DNA of 64,000 nt from Motacilla alba alba (GCF_015832195.1 NC_052017.1:53784152-53848151); one strand, 5' to 3'. Positions 52,301 to 64,000 are shown, counted from the first letter of the stretch. The notes: a model not told the origin generated them from the sequence alone. Numbers and translations: made by a program.

Positions 52301-52507
52301 AACCTTTCTCTATAGAAAGTGGTGGGCTTTTTTCTTTTCCCCAGTGTTTCTAATCCTGGAGTTCATTTAGCATTGTAGTATTTCTTGTGGTGTCTTTGTG
52401 TTTATGTAATCAATCTCTTTCTTTCACAGTTTTTGGCACTGGGAACACATTATGGCAAAGTTTATTTACTTGATGTCCAGGGGAACATCACACAGAAGTT
52501 TGATGTT
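28306..52507 (+). CDS. VPS41: VPS41, HOPS complex subunit (5' part, four exons)
   Basis: VPS41 is the HOPS-specific subunit that tethers late endosomes, AP-3 vesicles and autophagosomes to lysosomes on the cytosolic face. It binds RAB7-linked adaptors such as ARL8/RILP systems and promotes SNARE fusion. Joined exons 28306-28326, 32065-32103, 49286-49393 and 52430-52507 give 82 residues without a stop. They match the vertebrate VPS41 N-terminus closely: MAEA start, acidic leader with ESTDESE, KLKYERLSNGVTEILQKDAA, then FLALGTHYGKVYLLD from the first propeller blade. All introns are phase 0 with GT-AG borders. The chosen ATG sits in a good Kozak context (gcgccATGg). Vertebrate VPS41 is about 850 residues, so the rest of the WD40-like domain, the TPR/clathrin repeats and the C-terminal RING lie beyond 64000. 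I recognised no exon 5 after 52507. Confidence 0.97.
28327..32064 (+). other. VPS41 intron 1
   Basis: 3.7 kb from GTAGAG to TTTTCAG. The first 300 bases belong to the CpG island. The remainder is AT-rich with no further exon, repeat family or RNA gene recognised. Confidence 0.85.
32065..32103 (+). CDS. VPS41: VPS41 coding exon 2 (39 nt)
   Basis: A 13-residue micro-exon, ETRSYEESTDESE, between TTTTCAG and GTAACC. It aligns with human ETGSLEESTDESE. It is phase 0 on both sides, so skipping would remove 13 residues without a frameshift. It codes part of the acidic leader, where Ser/Thr followed by acidic residues resembles CK2 substrate sequence (inference). Confidence 0.95.
33897..33980. repeat. 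Imperfect 42-bp tandem duplication
   Basis: Two copies beginning TCTTTCCTGGTAAG and TCTTTCGTGGTAAC, 42 bases apart. They are preceded by a short 9-bp repeat of the ttgtagaac / ttgtagcac / ttgcagaag type. Confidence 0.7.
38233..38664 (+). mobile_element. ERVL-like LTR copy B, 5' part
   Basis: Starts TGTGATGGGTTGACGCTGG and shares long stretches with copy A (minus strand, 3988 leftwards), including CTGCTATAGTT, GGAGAAAACACT and GATAATGAGAACTAAA. Copy C begins at its right edge. Left flank AAGTG (38228-38232) resembles AGGTG at 40651-40655, as if the 5-bp target duplication of copy B were completed by the segment 40042-40650. Confidence 0.75.
38665..40041 (+). mobile_element. ERVL-like LTR copy C
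   Basis: Begins TGTTTGTAGGTGGG, then ACCAGTGCACTC and ATAATAAGAATC-AATAAAACTTTTAGAACAC, paralleling copy B. Further on it matches copy A (GGGAGAGAAGTC, ATTTTAAGGATGAGCTGTTC). A GC-rich U3-like portion lies near 39590-39820. It ends at a GCAAAACCAGCACA terminus at 40041. It appears either inserted into copy B or joined in tandem with it. No viral genes are attached. Confidence 0.65.
40042..40650 (+). mobile_element. LTR 3' part, probably the remainder of copy B
   Basis: The last 210 bases repeat the last 210 bases of copy C: AGAGGCG.TTCCAGCTTT..., a TGATTGG box, CTAGCAGCTC, and the terminus GCAAAACTAGCGCA at 40650. The simplest reading is that copy C was inserted in copy B. The join sequence does not show a clean duplication, so recombination between two LTRs remains possible. 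Confidence 0.6.
41803..41938. repeat. 75-bp tandem duplication
   Basis: Two adjacent copies starting CTCCTGCATGTGTTAA. They share the block CATGTGATATTTTCACTTGC and then AGTAGGTTT, with a few substitutions. Each contains two CATGTG-type E-box words. Confidence 0.9.
44565..45040 (-). mobile_element. Avian ERVL-type LTR relic, antisense in intron 2
   Basis: The minus strand starts near 45040 with CTGGCCAGGACAGGGTTAAT, comparable to the common bird LTR start (TGTCCTGG...AGAGTTAATTTT). It continues through a 'ttattagtactgtcactgttactgttcattttc' segment and 'ctgtttccagtaaattg'. A GGGGAAGGGGAGGAGGGG tract follows near 44660-44680. The right-hand end near 44565 is approximate. No coding sequence. 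Confidence 0.6.
45538..45607. repeat. 11-bp perfect inverted repeat, 48-nt loop
   Basis: CCTGTGGGCAG at 45538-45548 pairs with CTGCCCACAGG at 45597-45607. The pairing does not extend beyond this stem, so a functional RNA hairpin is not implied. Confidence 0.7.
49286..49393 (+). CDS. VPS41: VPS41 coding exon 3
   Basis: 108 nt, 36 residues, between AATTTAG and GTATTA. It encodes EDESEEEPKLKYERLSNGV and then TEILQKDAASCMTVHEK. Differences from human as I recall it are conservative (EDES for EEES, HEK for HDK). It finishes the acidic leader and enters the propeller domain. Phase 0 at both ends. Confidence 0.97.
49588..49651 (+). repeat. 64-bp dispersed direct repeat, copy 1
   Basis: Contains TTCAATTAACAGCAGATCTC and TTCTTGTTTGTATCAA. 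By eye, the core shows two mismatches to copy 2 at 51693-51756, and the flanking sequence is unrelated. No repeat family recognised. Confidence 0.9.
51693..51756 (+). repeat. 64-bp dispersed direct repeat, copy 2
   Basis: Second copy, 2.1 kb downstream in the same orientation and intron, about 0.7 kb before exon 4. Confidence 0.9.
52430..52507 (+). CDS. VPS41: VPS41 coding exon 4
   Basis: 78 nt, 26 residues, beginning FLALGTHYGKVYLLDVQGN and ending ...KFDV at GTT|GTAAGT (consensus donor). It is identical or nearly so to mammalian VPS41. It forms the first blade of the N-terminal WD40-like propeller, with the GTHYGKVYLLD turn typical of a WD-type strand pair. Confidence 0.97.
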
Positions 52508-55500
52508 GTAAGTATGATATTATTCAGAGCCCATTTACAGGCATGTAAAACTGTTGCAATGTATCAGTTAACACTCTTGCTGCGATAAGTCAGTTAACAC
52601 ACTTGTTACACCTGCAACTACACTAATGCATTCCATAACATAAAAAACAGTGTGTGGTCCTTGCAAAAAGAAGTTATGCTGGATGTCTTTGTAGTGAGCA
52701 CATCTCAATTTATATATAGGAAACTACTTCATCTAGCAGAAGAGGAAATACATATTTATGATTGCAAGAGGTTCCAAAAATGGAACCCGGAAGCTCATTA
52801 CTTTCATAAGGCATGAACCTGTTCATTAGCTGACTGTCAGTTATTAGTCTGTGCACTATCACGTTATCTAGTTGCCACAAGTAATTGAAAGGTGATGACC
52901 TTGCTGGCTCAGTTTATCAATTACAAATATATAATGCTAATATATTTTGTAAATGTTTTGAAGTTTGAATTATTAAGGGATTGAAGGAATTTTGATTGAA
53001 GGAAAAGAAGAAGCCTTTTTCCTTATTGTGCTTTGTCGTATCAGATGAATAAAACGCTAAATTTAAAGCTCTGTTCTGGAGTATTAAATGTTCCTTTTTA
53101 TTGTGGATATTTGTTCATTAGTTTTAAATTCCTTGTCTTTCTTGGGGAGTGGAAGGAGAAGAACTAGAATTTTTTTTTTCTCCTCAGATCTTCAAAAATT
53201 CTAGTAGCCAAGCACTGTTTTTTCATAGCAGTGTAAGCACTAGCCATAGAAACCATCACAAGATGTGGACATGTTTGCAAAGAGAGTATGCATTCTAAAG
53301 CTGACACAGCTGCATGGAAGGGGTCAAGCGTTTGTTTATGTTTTTGAAAAATTTAATTATGAATTGTGCAAGGGAGTAGAGCATAAACTTGAGTATAAAC
53401 TTAAGACACAGCTCTTGAAGGAAATTTTAGATTTAATTTTAGTCAGATTGACAATGACCTTACTGGGGATTGATGAAAGTCAAACTAATTATGAGCTTCT
53501 ATTTCTTTTGATTTTGTATGTTCATCAGCCCTGCAGCTGAGAATGCTGACTGCATTTCAGAAGAGAAAAAGCTTTTATTGTCTCCCTTCCAGTTCTGATT
53601 ACTTTACATGCATGCTTCTTGATAGAGTTTCTCTGGAAAGTAGGAGAAATTCTCTATTTGAGGCAGGTCAGATTAAATGTACCTAAATGATTCTCTTCCA
53701 TTGCTGCAGTAGAAAATGGAGTCAGAGACTCACTCAAATGAAGTGGAGATTTTGTATTGAGTCTGGCATTAACTGTCCTGAATTTGTATTTGTTCCATTC
53801 AGTGTAAGGTGCTTGGAAAATTTTAGTTGTAGAACAATCTTCTTCTGTCCACCACCAATGCCTTGTTCTTTCACACTGATTCCAAGAGATGAAATCCTCC
53901 TTCTGTAAAGACTTAGGAAACTGCCTAGGTGTAGAGCAAGGAGCAAGGGGACCTGTTGCCTGCTAAAATCTATAAAACAAAATCCCTGCATTCTCTTTAT
54001 ATGCACCCTCCAAAATTTGCTGTTATTTTCTTTGTTTTTCTTTACTGAAAAGTCCTACCAGTGCCTGCTGGGAGGGTGGTTTCTTATGAAGTTAGTGTTG
54101 GACTATAAAGTTATTTTCTGCTCAAAGATGTTACTTTTCCAAACTTAGCCTGCTTCAGGATGATTTTTGTGCTGTGTCTCTTGTAAAGATGGCAATGATT
54201 TCTTTTGAAACTATCGTTAGAGTATAAATTGCTTTTTGAGCTGGATAATAGGAAAAAGAAATATTTCTTGGATTCTATTCCTAATGTTTATATGTCTTTT
54301 TGTAATGTACATGTCTCCAGTGCAATAGATTATATCATGGATTAGGTGGAAGTGGTGCTTCTTTTTTCTTTTTTTTCCTCTTTTTTTCTAGTTTGAAGAC
54401 GAAAAAATTTTCTCTAGCACCACTTGTCTTTAAAAGAAAAGTTTTTCGAGGAACTACTAACTGTTGTAGAACAGAACAGGCTGCCTATGTGAGAAGAAAG
54501 CCGCTCTATGATGTACATGGCTGCTTAAGCTGAGAAGTTTTCTGAATTAATAATGTCAGCTGCTGAACCCATAGACAGTTTATTCTGAACTGGCTGCCGT
54601 ATACCAAAATATTTTCCTTCTAACCTGAACTTCTCAAGATGTTGAATTTCAGACTAGAGGCATCACTACCAAACATTCAGTGGGGGGGGTCTTCCTTCAG
54701 TTCTTTCCTACTAATGCCTCTTTATTGTCTCTCCTGGGGAATTTGCGTTAAAGTATTGCCATGTTATAAATCCCAAATAAAACCTAACCCTTTCTGGAAA
54801 AAAAAGGGAATTATTTCCTGAAATCACACAGGGATAAAGCATTTCTTGTAAAGGTGCTGGCAAAGACTGTTTTCACTAGTGCTGCTTCTTCTGGTTCTTT
54901 TTCTCTGATCCAATAAGAACAAATTCCTCCTCAGAACCTTTTTCATTGGTGAAATGGCATATACAGCACCATCTTGAAGTTCTTAATGGAGAAGTACCTG
55001 TTGTTACTGATTATTGGAAATTAATATTGCATAGAATTTTTTTCTGAGTAAAACAGCAGTATTACTACTGAAATATTTTAATTGTTTGCAGTAAACAGTG
55101 TACCTGGGGAGTGTCTTTTATGTATCTTTCTTTTTGAAAGGATCTTTTCAGCAGATGTTTTCTGTCTTGGACATTGCAGAAATTAATAGTAAGGATAGCA
55201 ATGTGATGCCCTTTGTGCAAAAGAAAACAGTTACATAAGTCAAGGAACTTCATTTGAGTCTTCATCTCTATTTTTCAGGGGGTTGTTTTGGTTTTCGGTT
55301 TTTTTAAAGAAAAACTGAGACATGAAAAAATTAATTATTTTTCTGTACATCTGTTAAATGTGTAATTAGCAAAAACAAACCATACATGGGAAATTTAAAA
55401 AGCTACTAGATCCAAACACTGTTAGTATGTAAAATAAACCAGAATTATACAAGAGGATTTTTTAAAGCATTTTTTAAAAATTCATTTTAATGCCAAGTTC

Positions 55501-58500
55501 ATATTAAATATACTTAGAAAATATCATTACTGATCTCTTAGTCCTTGTTCATTTCTGTTTTTCTTTCCTAATTTCAGGAAGTCATGTTTAAAAAAATATA
55601 AGTGGGCTTGGAAATGAAAGAAATAAGAATTTTTGCTTTTATAATGAATCCTTTATTTTCCATAATGACTTGCATCTGCATTTGAGCCAAATTGTAAAAA
55701 AATAAAGGTACTCATATCAGAGGATTTGCAGCAAAATGAAGGAGAAAATTCACCGGTGTGTTGCGTTATCTCCAGGATGGCCAAGTTTTGAATGGCAGTC
55801 CTTTTGAAGACCGAATGCATTTATCATTTTAATTTGAGCTAAAAACAGCTGTAAGAAACACTAAAATATAAAGCTTGGCAACCCCAGAAGTTCTGCTATT
55901 GTAACACACTTTTTTGTTTATTGTTTAAAAACCTATTAGGACTGCACTTCTTGATGTCCACAGCAGCAAATCAATGTGGTTATCCTGGATTACAAATTAC
56001 ACTGTAGTGCCTACTCTACTTTGACCTATAAATATTCAGAGAAGCTTCTGTGAAACTCATGTAAAAAAACTAAAAATTATTTTCAGAATAAAGTCTTACT
56101 CTAATCCAGCTCTTCAAGCATCTGATGCTGAATCCTGTGCCAAGTAGACACCTAGTCTTTTCAGGCTTGCAACTCATCTTGTCAACAGCAGTGGAAATGT
56201 GTGCTTTGAAACTGTTGTAGGATATTTGTGGTTTGGGGGGCATTGAGACAGGAATTGGGAGGCTTTGGCCCTTTGTGTTGCTTGATATCTCAGCAGTTGT
56301 GCTTGTGCACGTGTTATCCCTCTCTCCTCTTTGCCTAGCATTTCTGTAGCTCTTGCTAGGGTGGCTTGTCTTTGACAATGTCAGTTGCCTAAGATTAACT
56401 GGTATGCATCCTCAGTAATGTATGTTTGACAAACTGGTATTCTCTTGTATTAGGGTTCAGTGCACTGAGTGAGATGAAATGTGTCAAATACACTGAAAAT
56501 TATTACTAAAAGGCAACAAGAAGAGGGAAGAAAAGCCAGCTAATTCCACTGACAAAGGATGATGCAGGACTGATTCACAGCACGTTAATTCCAAATGGCT
56601 CTCCATCTTTCTTTCCTTCTTACACTGTCTACAATTTATTCATATAATTATTGCCTGAACTGACATCCTGTGGATTAAGGATTTGTAGATATGAAGAAAG
56701 CTGTACAAACATGTTTAGTTATGTAACAAATCAAAAAGCTTTCAAAGGGCAAGAAAAACCTGTCCCCATTCTGGTCTTTTCATAAACATCAAGCTTAAAG
56801 CAAAAGTGGTAAGAAGTCTTGGATGGTGCCAGTGATAGTCTGTTAGAAGGGGGAAGATTGCCTATTTTATAAGTAACAAGGATTTAAATGTTTAATGCAT
56901 TGAAGGTGTTTCAGTAGTGATGTATGAGTCCAGAAAATGATGTAAATAGTGTTTTAAAGCTTCTCTTAATACAAAGAAATTGAAGTCATTTAGCATGCCA
57001 CAGCTGTTGTGAGCTATTCAAGACTGCTAGAGTTTCAGAAAGAAACCTCCTCACAGCAAATCTTTTTAAAATTTATTTCTTTCCTTGCCTTGTGGTTATT
57101 TTTGTGATTGTCTCACATTGTGTAGCACTACCTATGTAATTATAGGTTTTTTATTGGAGTGATAGTAATCCAAAACCACTACGTCATCTCTGCCACCTTG
57201 AAGTCTTGAAAGGGAGTTCCTTCTGTGGTAGTATCATTGCCCTTGGGTGTATTGAAGTTACAGCACTCACCAATCTCTGGAGCAAGGCCTTGCTTGAAGG
57301 TCAGTGTGTGGCCTATTGGTTTTGCTGATAACTCAGCAGGTTGCAGAGAAAGCCAGAGGTTTCAGTTGACTTGTTGCTTCTTGGCAAGAGTTTAATTGTT
57401 AACAACAAAAAATATTTCTAACAAAGAAGGAGCTGTTCTTAAGCACTAAGTGCTGCTGCTAGCAATGATACAAAACCTAATAACTGCTGTAGGAGATTAA
57501 GCAACATCTTTCAATAGGGAAAGTAACTTAGCTTTTCATTGTATAGTGAAGTTGCTTTGGATGGAACTTTGCATGAGAGTTTGAGACTAGGATGATATAA
57601 ATGTCACTTTGACAAGCTACTTAAAGGTCCCTGTTTATTACCTTTAACTGCATCATTTTAGTTGTTAGTGTCAGACTATGTAGGAATACTTAGGAAGTGA
57701 AGCAACAGAATTTAAAGATCTGGGTAGCTCTGTGTTAGGATTTGCATGGTGTTACTGTGCCTGTTAAATTTGAAGCTAAAATCCTGTTTTGTTTACAAAA
57801 CCAAATGGGCTATTTTAAGTGATAATCCAAAAACCAAAATAAAAATTATGGTTTTAATAGAAGCAAGTGTCTATGCAAGGGACAGGTTTCCTTCTCAACA
57901 CTGGGACCTCCCAAAAAAATGGGTGTTGCATTTTTATGTCTTAAATGATTTATGCATACCACTGGCTCTTTCAAATGGAAAAAATTGATACAAATATAAT
58001 ATGTTGGGATTTTTGTCTTAAGCCTTGAGTGTCTACACCCAGTTTAATATCACTTCTGCTTCTGTCTATCTGTCTTTTCATTTTTAACTGCAAAGGATTT
58101 GGAAATCTAAAGGTTTTTACAGTAGTTTTGGGAATAATTCAGATGGCTTTTGAGTCTGGCTTTTTGGTATAAAGACTTGAAAATTATGTTTTATATGTTT
58201 ATTCTGGTACTGTCCTTATTAGGTTGCTTGTGACATGAACTGTTTCTAATGTGAACTGTGCAGCTGTTGCAGATTCTAAACCATCTTTGGCAGGAACCAT
58301 GGTGTACTTGTGCTATCTTGCATAGACTGGCAGAAATTGTGGTGTCATGACCATTATTCCATAGATCTAGAAAAGTTTCTTGTCTGAAAAAACTGAAATA
58401 AGAAAAAATAACCTCTTGTACATGTTTTGCACATCATCTTTGTACCATTGTATCTGACTTTCCTTTGAAAGGAGTACTGCTTAAATTTTTAGTTAACCAA

Positions 58501-61500
58501 AAAGATCAAAGGGATATGGAAGTTATTTGTTATTAATCAAAATGTTGCTTGGAATATGGATGAAATGTGGGAGTTCTAAACAATTTTAGAATCACTTATA
58601 ATTAATTTTTATAGCTCAAAACTGAGGCAAGTGTCACCATTTCATTCAATTATTCTTTCAAGCTTGTAGTTTCAATAACTGGAGCTTAGTGAAAAATAAT
58701 GTAAGAAGTTTAGCTGGAGGTATGAGTTCAGCTACAGAAAGTCTTTTATGATACAGTCATTTATTTCTTGAATGTTAACTCATACAAGTCAGATGTGTGC
58801 TTGTACTGCTGCAAACAGTAACATCTATGCTGTTGAAGTAATTTCAGTTGAAGTATAAAGCCCATGTACTTTATCAGCTGATTCTGGAATAGCAATTGTT
58901 TCTGCCTTCTCTTTTGAACTCTTGACTAGCAACTATGTTGCCCATGTCCCTTTTTTGAGAAGGATTACAGCCCCATCTTTAGACCAAATGGTTCTTCTAC
59001 AACTTCATTACCCTTCAAATGCATATTGTTTTCCTCTTCTTTTTTTTGACATAGAAGCATTGGAAAAAGTCTCCTTTTTTGTTCTCCAGTATCAATCGCT
59101 TTACCTCAGACTGGGTATCCTGTTGTTTGTCAGTTGCATTTCATGACCAGCTCTAAATGCATTACATTTAAGGTACCTTAGCAGACCTCTTTAGTGTCAT
59201 TGATTTCAGTAGAAATCTGTTATGTGACCTTTTAATGAGGTAAAGGACTGTGATTGCATACTGTTCTGTCACAAGCATCTAGACATAGGAAATAGTTCAC
59301 TTTCTCTTGGCTTGGTAGGGTGCTATCATATTCTGCATGTTTAAAAAAAAACCTAAAGCATTGAATAATCTAGGGTGAAGATATTTTAAAAGGAGAGAAT
59401 GCTAAACATGAAGGACATTAAGGAAATTACTACTGTTGTATTTAATACAGCATTGTTGATCAATGAAAGGGCAAAGTTTCCGATTTTTTTCTTATTTTTA
59501 CCAGACCTTATTGCCTCTTATTTCTATGGATGATCAAACAGAGGAGCTTACTGTACTTCTGCTAAGTGAATTTTACATCTGTCACTTTCAAACAGTTTTG
59601 AGCAAAATTATTTGTGATATTATTAATATACATCAAAATCAGGTTTGTTTTTTTTTTTCCTTTTAACTCTTTCACCATCCAGGTGTAGTAATATTTACTG
59701 TTTGAATGTGTATCACATCTCAGCATTATTTAGAAAGTGGACCACTGTGCCAAATTGCTCTAGAGTTTTATTGGCACCAATTAAACAGCTGGTTTCAGGT
59801 AGCACTAATTGTTTTCATAGAAGACTGGTAACTCAGATGTGCATTTTCTAAAACCTAATAACACTTAAAAGCATAGGGAGGATTTAGAGAGGTTTGATTG
59901 TAAGAAGCTAGTGTATTGCTGATTCCTAGGGCTGTTTTCCTTTCAAATGGGATATTATACCTGGATGGCATTTTTGTCCATAGGGGATGCAGGCACTTAT
60001 GTGCATATATAGAATAATAGTAGTTTGCCTGTCAGAATTATTAAGAGTTCAGGCATTAATAAAATATTATTTACATTAAAAAACGCTTTCCTGGTTAGAA
60101 AGACTGAATTCTGGAGGACAGTGTTTTTTATACAAGTTGACATTAATGATAGAGCTACAGCCCTTTGTTTCCATTAACAATAAAAATACAGCACTGTTAA
60201 AAATAGATAATGACATAACAGGGGCATAATACGATGAGCAAAACATGAAGGCAGAACCAAACCATAGTTTTTTCTATGGGGAAGACAGTATTGATAATGT
60301 ACTTAAGAATTCTAATAAAGATTCCTTTCTGAAAGATGAGACTTATTTGTTTTAAAAGACATGCCAGTGTGTATAGTACTTTATTGCACTTGTGATGGAA
60401 TATTAAACATGTACAGTCCAGATTTGACCAGTGTCTGGTGTTAATACTCTCAGAATGGCTGCTGATAAAAGTATCTACTGTCAAGTGACCATCTCCACTG
60501 TGATGCTGTTGAAGAAGTTAGTTTCACTCAGTGTCCTCTGACACAGAGGAATAAAGGTATAAGAAATGTCAGACATTAATATGTTGGAAGGTTCACCACT
60601 GTAATCCTAAACTGGCTGCTAATTGAAGTCTAGTTATTGAAGGTCTTGGCAGTTTTATGGACAGGAGCTTTGAAGTGTGAGCAGTGTAAAGATGGAGTGA
60701 ATGAATCTGTTTGCTTTTTTTATCTACTTTAAATAAGGTTTATGATATGCAATCAAATGTACACTTCACTGGTATTGAAATAGAGCCTCTTTGTATGTAA
60801 ATGCATTGAGGAACTTGCACAGGATCAATTAATCTTCATATTTAGTCTTCCCTATCATACTGTCACAATGAGGATATGGCATACGATAAATTACAGTGTA
60901 TTTCATAATACACAGTTTCTACTCACACTACTACAGTGTGAGTACTCTCTCTTTCCCTCCATCTTTTTGGTTTGCATATGTTTTTAGGATCCTGACAAGA
61001 CACACAACATTGGCTGAGTATCTCTGGTGGACTTGCGAGACTTTGCCAGATTTTTATAATTGCAAATAAAGAAAGTTCCAGAGTTGGTGTCCTAAGAGAA
61101 AACAATGCTTTCAGTAATCAGAAAATGTGTTTATTATTGCACATAGCTCTGACTTATGCCAATCTGTTATCAGTGTTGATAATTGAAAGTTTACATGGAA
61201 AATTACACTGTAGGTGTTGGCTGAGCTTGAGCATTGATAACCCAGTGTAATATTTAACTATGCCAGGAATATGACTACTTATGTTGTTTTCAGCCAGGAA
61301 AGGGAATTAATTTCCTTATAATATTTCTGCATCTCTCTGATTCCATCAGTGGAGATAATTTCATTGATTTCAGTAGCCACTGGGTTTGGATCATTTTCTG
61401 TAGCAGAGTGGTTGACAAGCTAAAATAATTGGGAAAAGTACTTACTGAAGTAAGTACTTTCCATTGCAGGAGCTTACAGGAAAAAAAGAAAAAAAAAAAA

Positions 61501-64000
61501 AAAGAGCTGTGAAGAAAATAATGGCGCTGTGTGGAATGTGTGGAGAAACAGGGTTTCCAGGCTCCATAGGATGATGTCCTCTATCTTGTGTTAGGTCAGA
61601 GAGGGGATGAGCATCATGGCTGTTCAGAAAACCTTCCTGGAAATGATGTTGGCACAACAGTGCATGAATCCTGAGCAGAATAGTCAACAGCCCCTTTGGT
61701 TCTTCAAAAGTTGTTTGGTAGATGCACCGATAAAATAATCTCTAAAAAGAAAATCTCTCCTGACAAGAGCTTTGACTGTATGATCTGCTTGGCCTTTTTC
61801 ATTAGTCACGTTTCTGAAATGTGGCTTATCAGGAAATGGAGTAAAATCTCATAATTTCCACTTCAAGGATGGAATTCTACAAAATTCTGTTAAATATATT
61901 AATGACAGTGGTGGTGGTGTTCTGTTAGAAACAAGCAGTGAAAGTGCCCCTTAAGTTACATCCTCGGAGTTTTAGATATGTTTTGGGGACTGTTCTTCAA
62001 AGCTCATTTTAATAATTCAGTAGCCTCTCTTGAAAGTTTGTATTTAAAGATGAATTCTCACAAGTTCATTGTGTTTGGCAAATTATTCTGAAAAGAAAGC
62101 AGTTACAGAAATTGGTGAGGTGAACCTCTACATTGCCTAGAATAGTCTTTCTCCCCAGAGGGTGTTGGGTTTTCCAAGGTAAATATATCTATCACCAGCA
62201 GACTTTCCTCAGCCCTCCCCCCATACTTCAGCTTTCTCCATGGCTGTGTGATTGGGAATATTGCTTCATATTCTCAGATGGCTTTAATACACAGATAGCA
62301 ACAAAGAAGTAGCAGAAGGCTTAGGACATAACATTGTTGAAGAGCCCTACAGTTATACAGAGGATGGCAAAGGGGACCTTGGGAGGAGAAGGAAATGGGA
62401 GTAGTTTGCTTACTTTGGCACAGAGTTCCCAGGAGGATATCTCCTTACACAGCAGTGTTTTAATAGAAAAGAGATGTTTCTTTGGATCCATCAGGAATTA
62501 GCTAACAGTTTGATTCTGCTAGGAAATAGTCTAGGCTTTCAGTATATATTTGGTTTTGGTAATAGTTCCATCAATCCTAAACAAGCATTCTGATTATCTA
62601 GTAACTACTAGAGATTTAGGGAGATCCCTTGTTAATATTTTTTTTTTCCCCTTGGATGTTTTTTTTCTCTTAGTCCCTGCAGTTGACAAACAAGGTTAAG
62701 GGATTCACTGATGTGGAAAATACTGAAATCACTGTAGGCTTTTTGTTCTTTCTCACTGTCTTAGACTATATTTGAGAGACTTCTTGTCCTCATATTCCCT
62801 TCGTTTTAGACAAGCTTTTGAGATCTTTGTGTTTTTTGTAGCTAAGGTCTGCTTTCCTGCAGACAAGATAAAAGTTAATGTTGTTATTGTTCTGTGTCCC
62901 AGACCTTGTCACTCCCCGGAGCCTTCCCCCCTCCCTTTTATTCTAACCAACATAATCTCCTATTTTTCATTTGGAGAATGACAGATTCAAGAGTATTATA
63001 GGAAATGCAATGGAGCAAGAGTTCTCACTTACCAGAATTTCGCTGCTAATATTGTTGAACTAAACCTCATTGGTGTGGATATTAGTAAATTTTCAGCAAA
63101 TGAAACTTTATGTGTTGTAAATATAGAGTATGCTACTTCATTGCAGGCAGCGGTGAACATCTTTTTCTTTAACTCCTACAGCTGCATTTTCAATTTAGAC
63201 TTCTAACCTGAGTTATTGATGTGTTGATTGATTTGTTGTTGAGTTATTGATTGAGTTATTGATTATTTGTTTCTCAGCTATGTGTAAATACATAAGGTAT
63301 GTGTGTACTTCTATCTTTTTATGGGTTAATTATGGTACAGCATCAGAATTTGGGTTTCAAGTTACTTTTGCCTGTATTGTATCACTGAAATTCTACAAAT
63401 ACACGAAATACATGTGAGTCAGTGCGACACTGAAGCATTTGGGGCAAGAAGAGTGCATGAGTTCAGATTCTTTTTAAAGACAGTTCCTAACTACAAGAGA
63501 TCTCTGGGTATGAGTGTTTTGAAGTCAAAAGAAATGGGACACACAGCATATAATACAGTTGTGCTTAGCTGTTGCTGAGGATCTGGGGATGCTTTTCAAG
63601 CAAGTTCCTCATCCTACATAGAGCAAGGTTTGTATTTTGTGAGGATCTTAGCTTAGTTATGAAAATAACTGAGATGGTTTCTGTTTGCAAATCAGATACC
63701 TCTGCCATGGTGGAAATAATACAAACATAATAATGGTACTCCATACTCCAGTAGGCTAACATATACAACCATGCGTTGATTCATCATATTGCTGTACATT
63801 GGAGCTTTACATGCTTGTTTATGTGAATGGCATGCAGATGAAACATGAATAAACAAAAAGTAGGTACATTTAGGAGACAGTTTTTTTATTACAATGCAAC
63901 TGTGTACGCTCAATTTGCCTTAGTATGGAGAACAGCTACATAATCATTATGCAGATCCAGACTGATATTCACGTAGCAGAAAAGACCCTTAGGTGTTTTT
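52508..64000 (+). other. VPS41 intron 4, 5' part (runs off the window)
   Basis: At least 11.5 kb of AT-rich intron. I looked for the next exon (expected to continue with SPVKINQ-like sequence) and did not find it. No LTR or RNA gene recognised. A short repeat is listed at 63210-63266. Confidence 0.75.
63210..63266. repeat. Short GTTATTGATTGA-type tandem repeat
   Basis: Degenerate iterations of GAGTTATTGATT and GTGTTGATTGATTTG. It looks like a local slippage product in intron 4. Confidence 0.7.

Larger units (their letters stand above)
49394..52429 (+). other. VPS41 intron 3
   Basis: 3.0 kb, GTATTA donor and a strong pyrimidine tract before TTTCACAG. It contains the two copies of a 64-bp direct repeat (49588 and 51693). 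No other feature recognised. Confidence 0.85.

Noticed and set aside
54390..54540. Pyrimidine tract, AG, then a short open stretch resembling an exon acceptor
   Set aside because: The sequence does not match the expected VPS41 continuation and meets stops in all frames soon after.
1..64000. CRISPR arrays, operons, tRNA or rRNA genes
   Set aside because: No regularly spaced repeats, no T-loop-like sequence in a cloverleaf context and no rRNA words were seen. The sequence is vertebrate nuclear DNA.

Overview
This is a 64 kb stretch of vertebrate nuclear DNA, almost certainly avian. It is AT-rich with sparse short ORFs, GT-AG split exons and one CpG-island promoter, and its interspersed repeats are bird-type LTRs plus one old CR1-like LINE relic. 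No species can be named from the sequence alone. No bacterial-style genes, operons, CRISPR arrays or convincing tRNA/rRNA genes were seen.

The only host protein-coding gene recognised is VPS41 (vacuolar protein sorting 41, HOPS subunit) on the + strand. Four coding exons are readable: 28306-28326, 32065-32103, 49286-49393 and 52430-52507. Together they encode the first 82 residues: an acidic N-terminal leader and the first strand region of the WD40-like propeller. All have GT-AG borders and phase-0 introns. Intron 4 runs off the right edge, so about 90% of the protein lies outside the window. A CpG-rich promoter (about 28050-28620) carries an ETS-like site, a ZNF143/THAP11-like site and a CLEAR-like E-box 18 bp upstream of the start codon. 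The E-box is notable for a lysosomal trafficking gene.

Left of VPS41 (1-28000) I see no gene. This flank holds decayed retroelements, all on the minus strand. Three are LTR relics, at about 3245-3988, 4731-5343 and 7313-7694. The fourth is an almost complete but dead class II endogenous retrovirus at 13299-21112. It has two 420-bp LTRs, a 6-bp target duplication with one mismatch, a primer-binding site and a polypurine tract. Remnants of gag, dUTPase/protease, RT, RNase H/integrase and an env TM with a CX6CC motif remain, and an unrelated 680-bp LTR sits inside it. A CR1-like relic lies at about 23410-23790. Some unexplained stretches (notably 21540-22140) look like regulatory sequence, with POU/homeodomain-like words.

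Within VPS41, intron 2 (17 kb) contains a compound ERVL-like LTR cluster in sense orientation (38233-40650) and another LTR on the minus strand (about 44565-45040). Intron 3 contains a 64-bp near-perfect direct repeat. I found no evidence for a wholly new biological system; the items most worth checking are the promoter sites, the mixed-ancestry provirus and the intron 3 duplicate.
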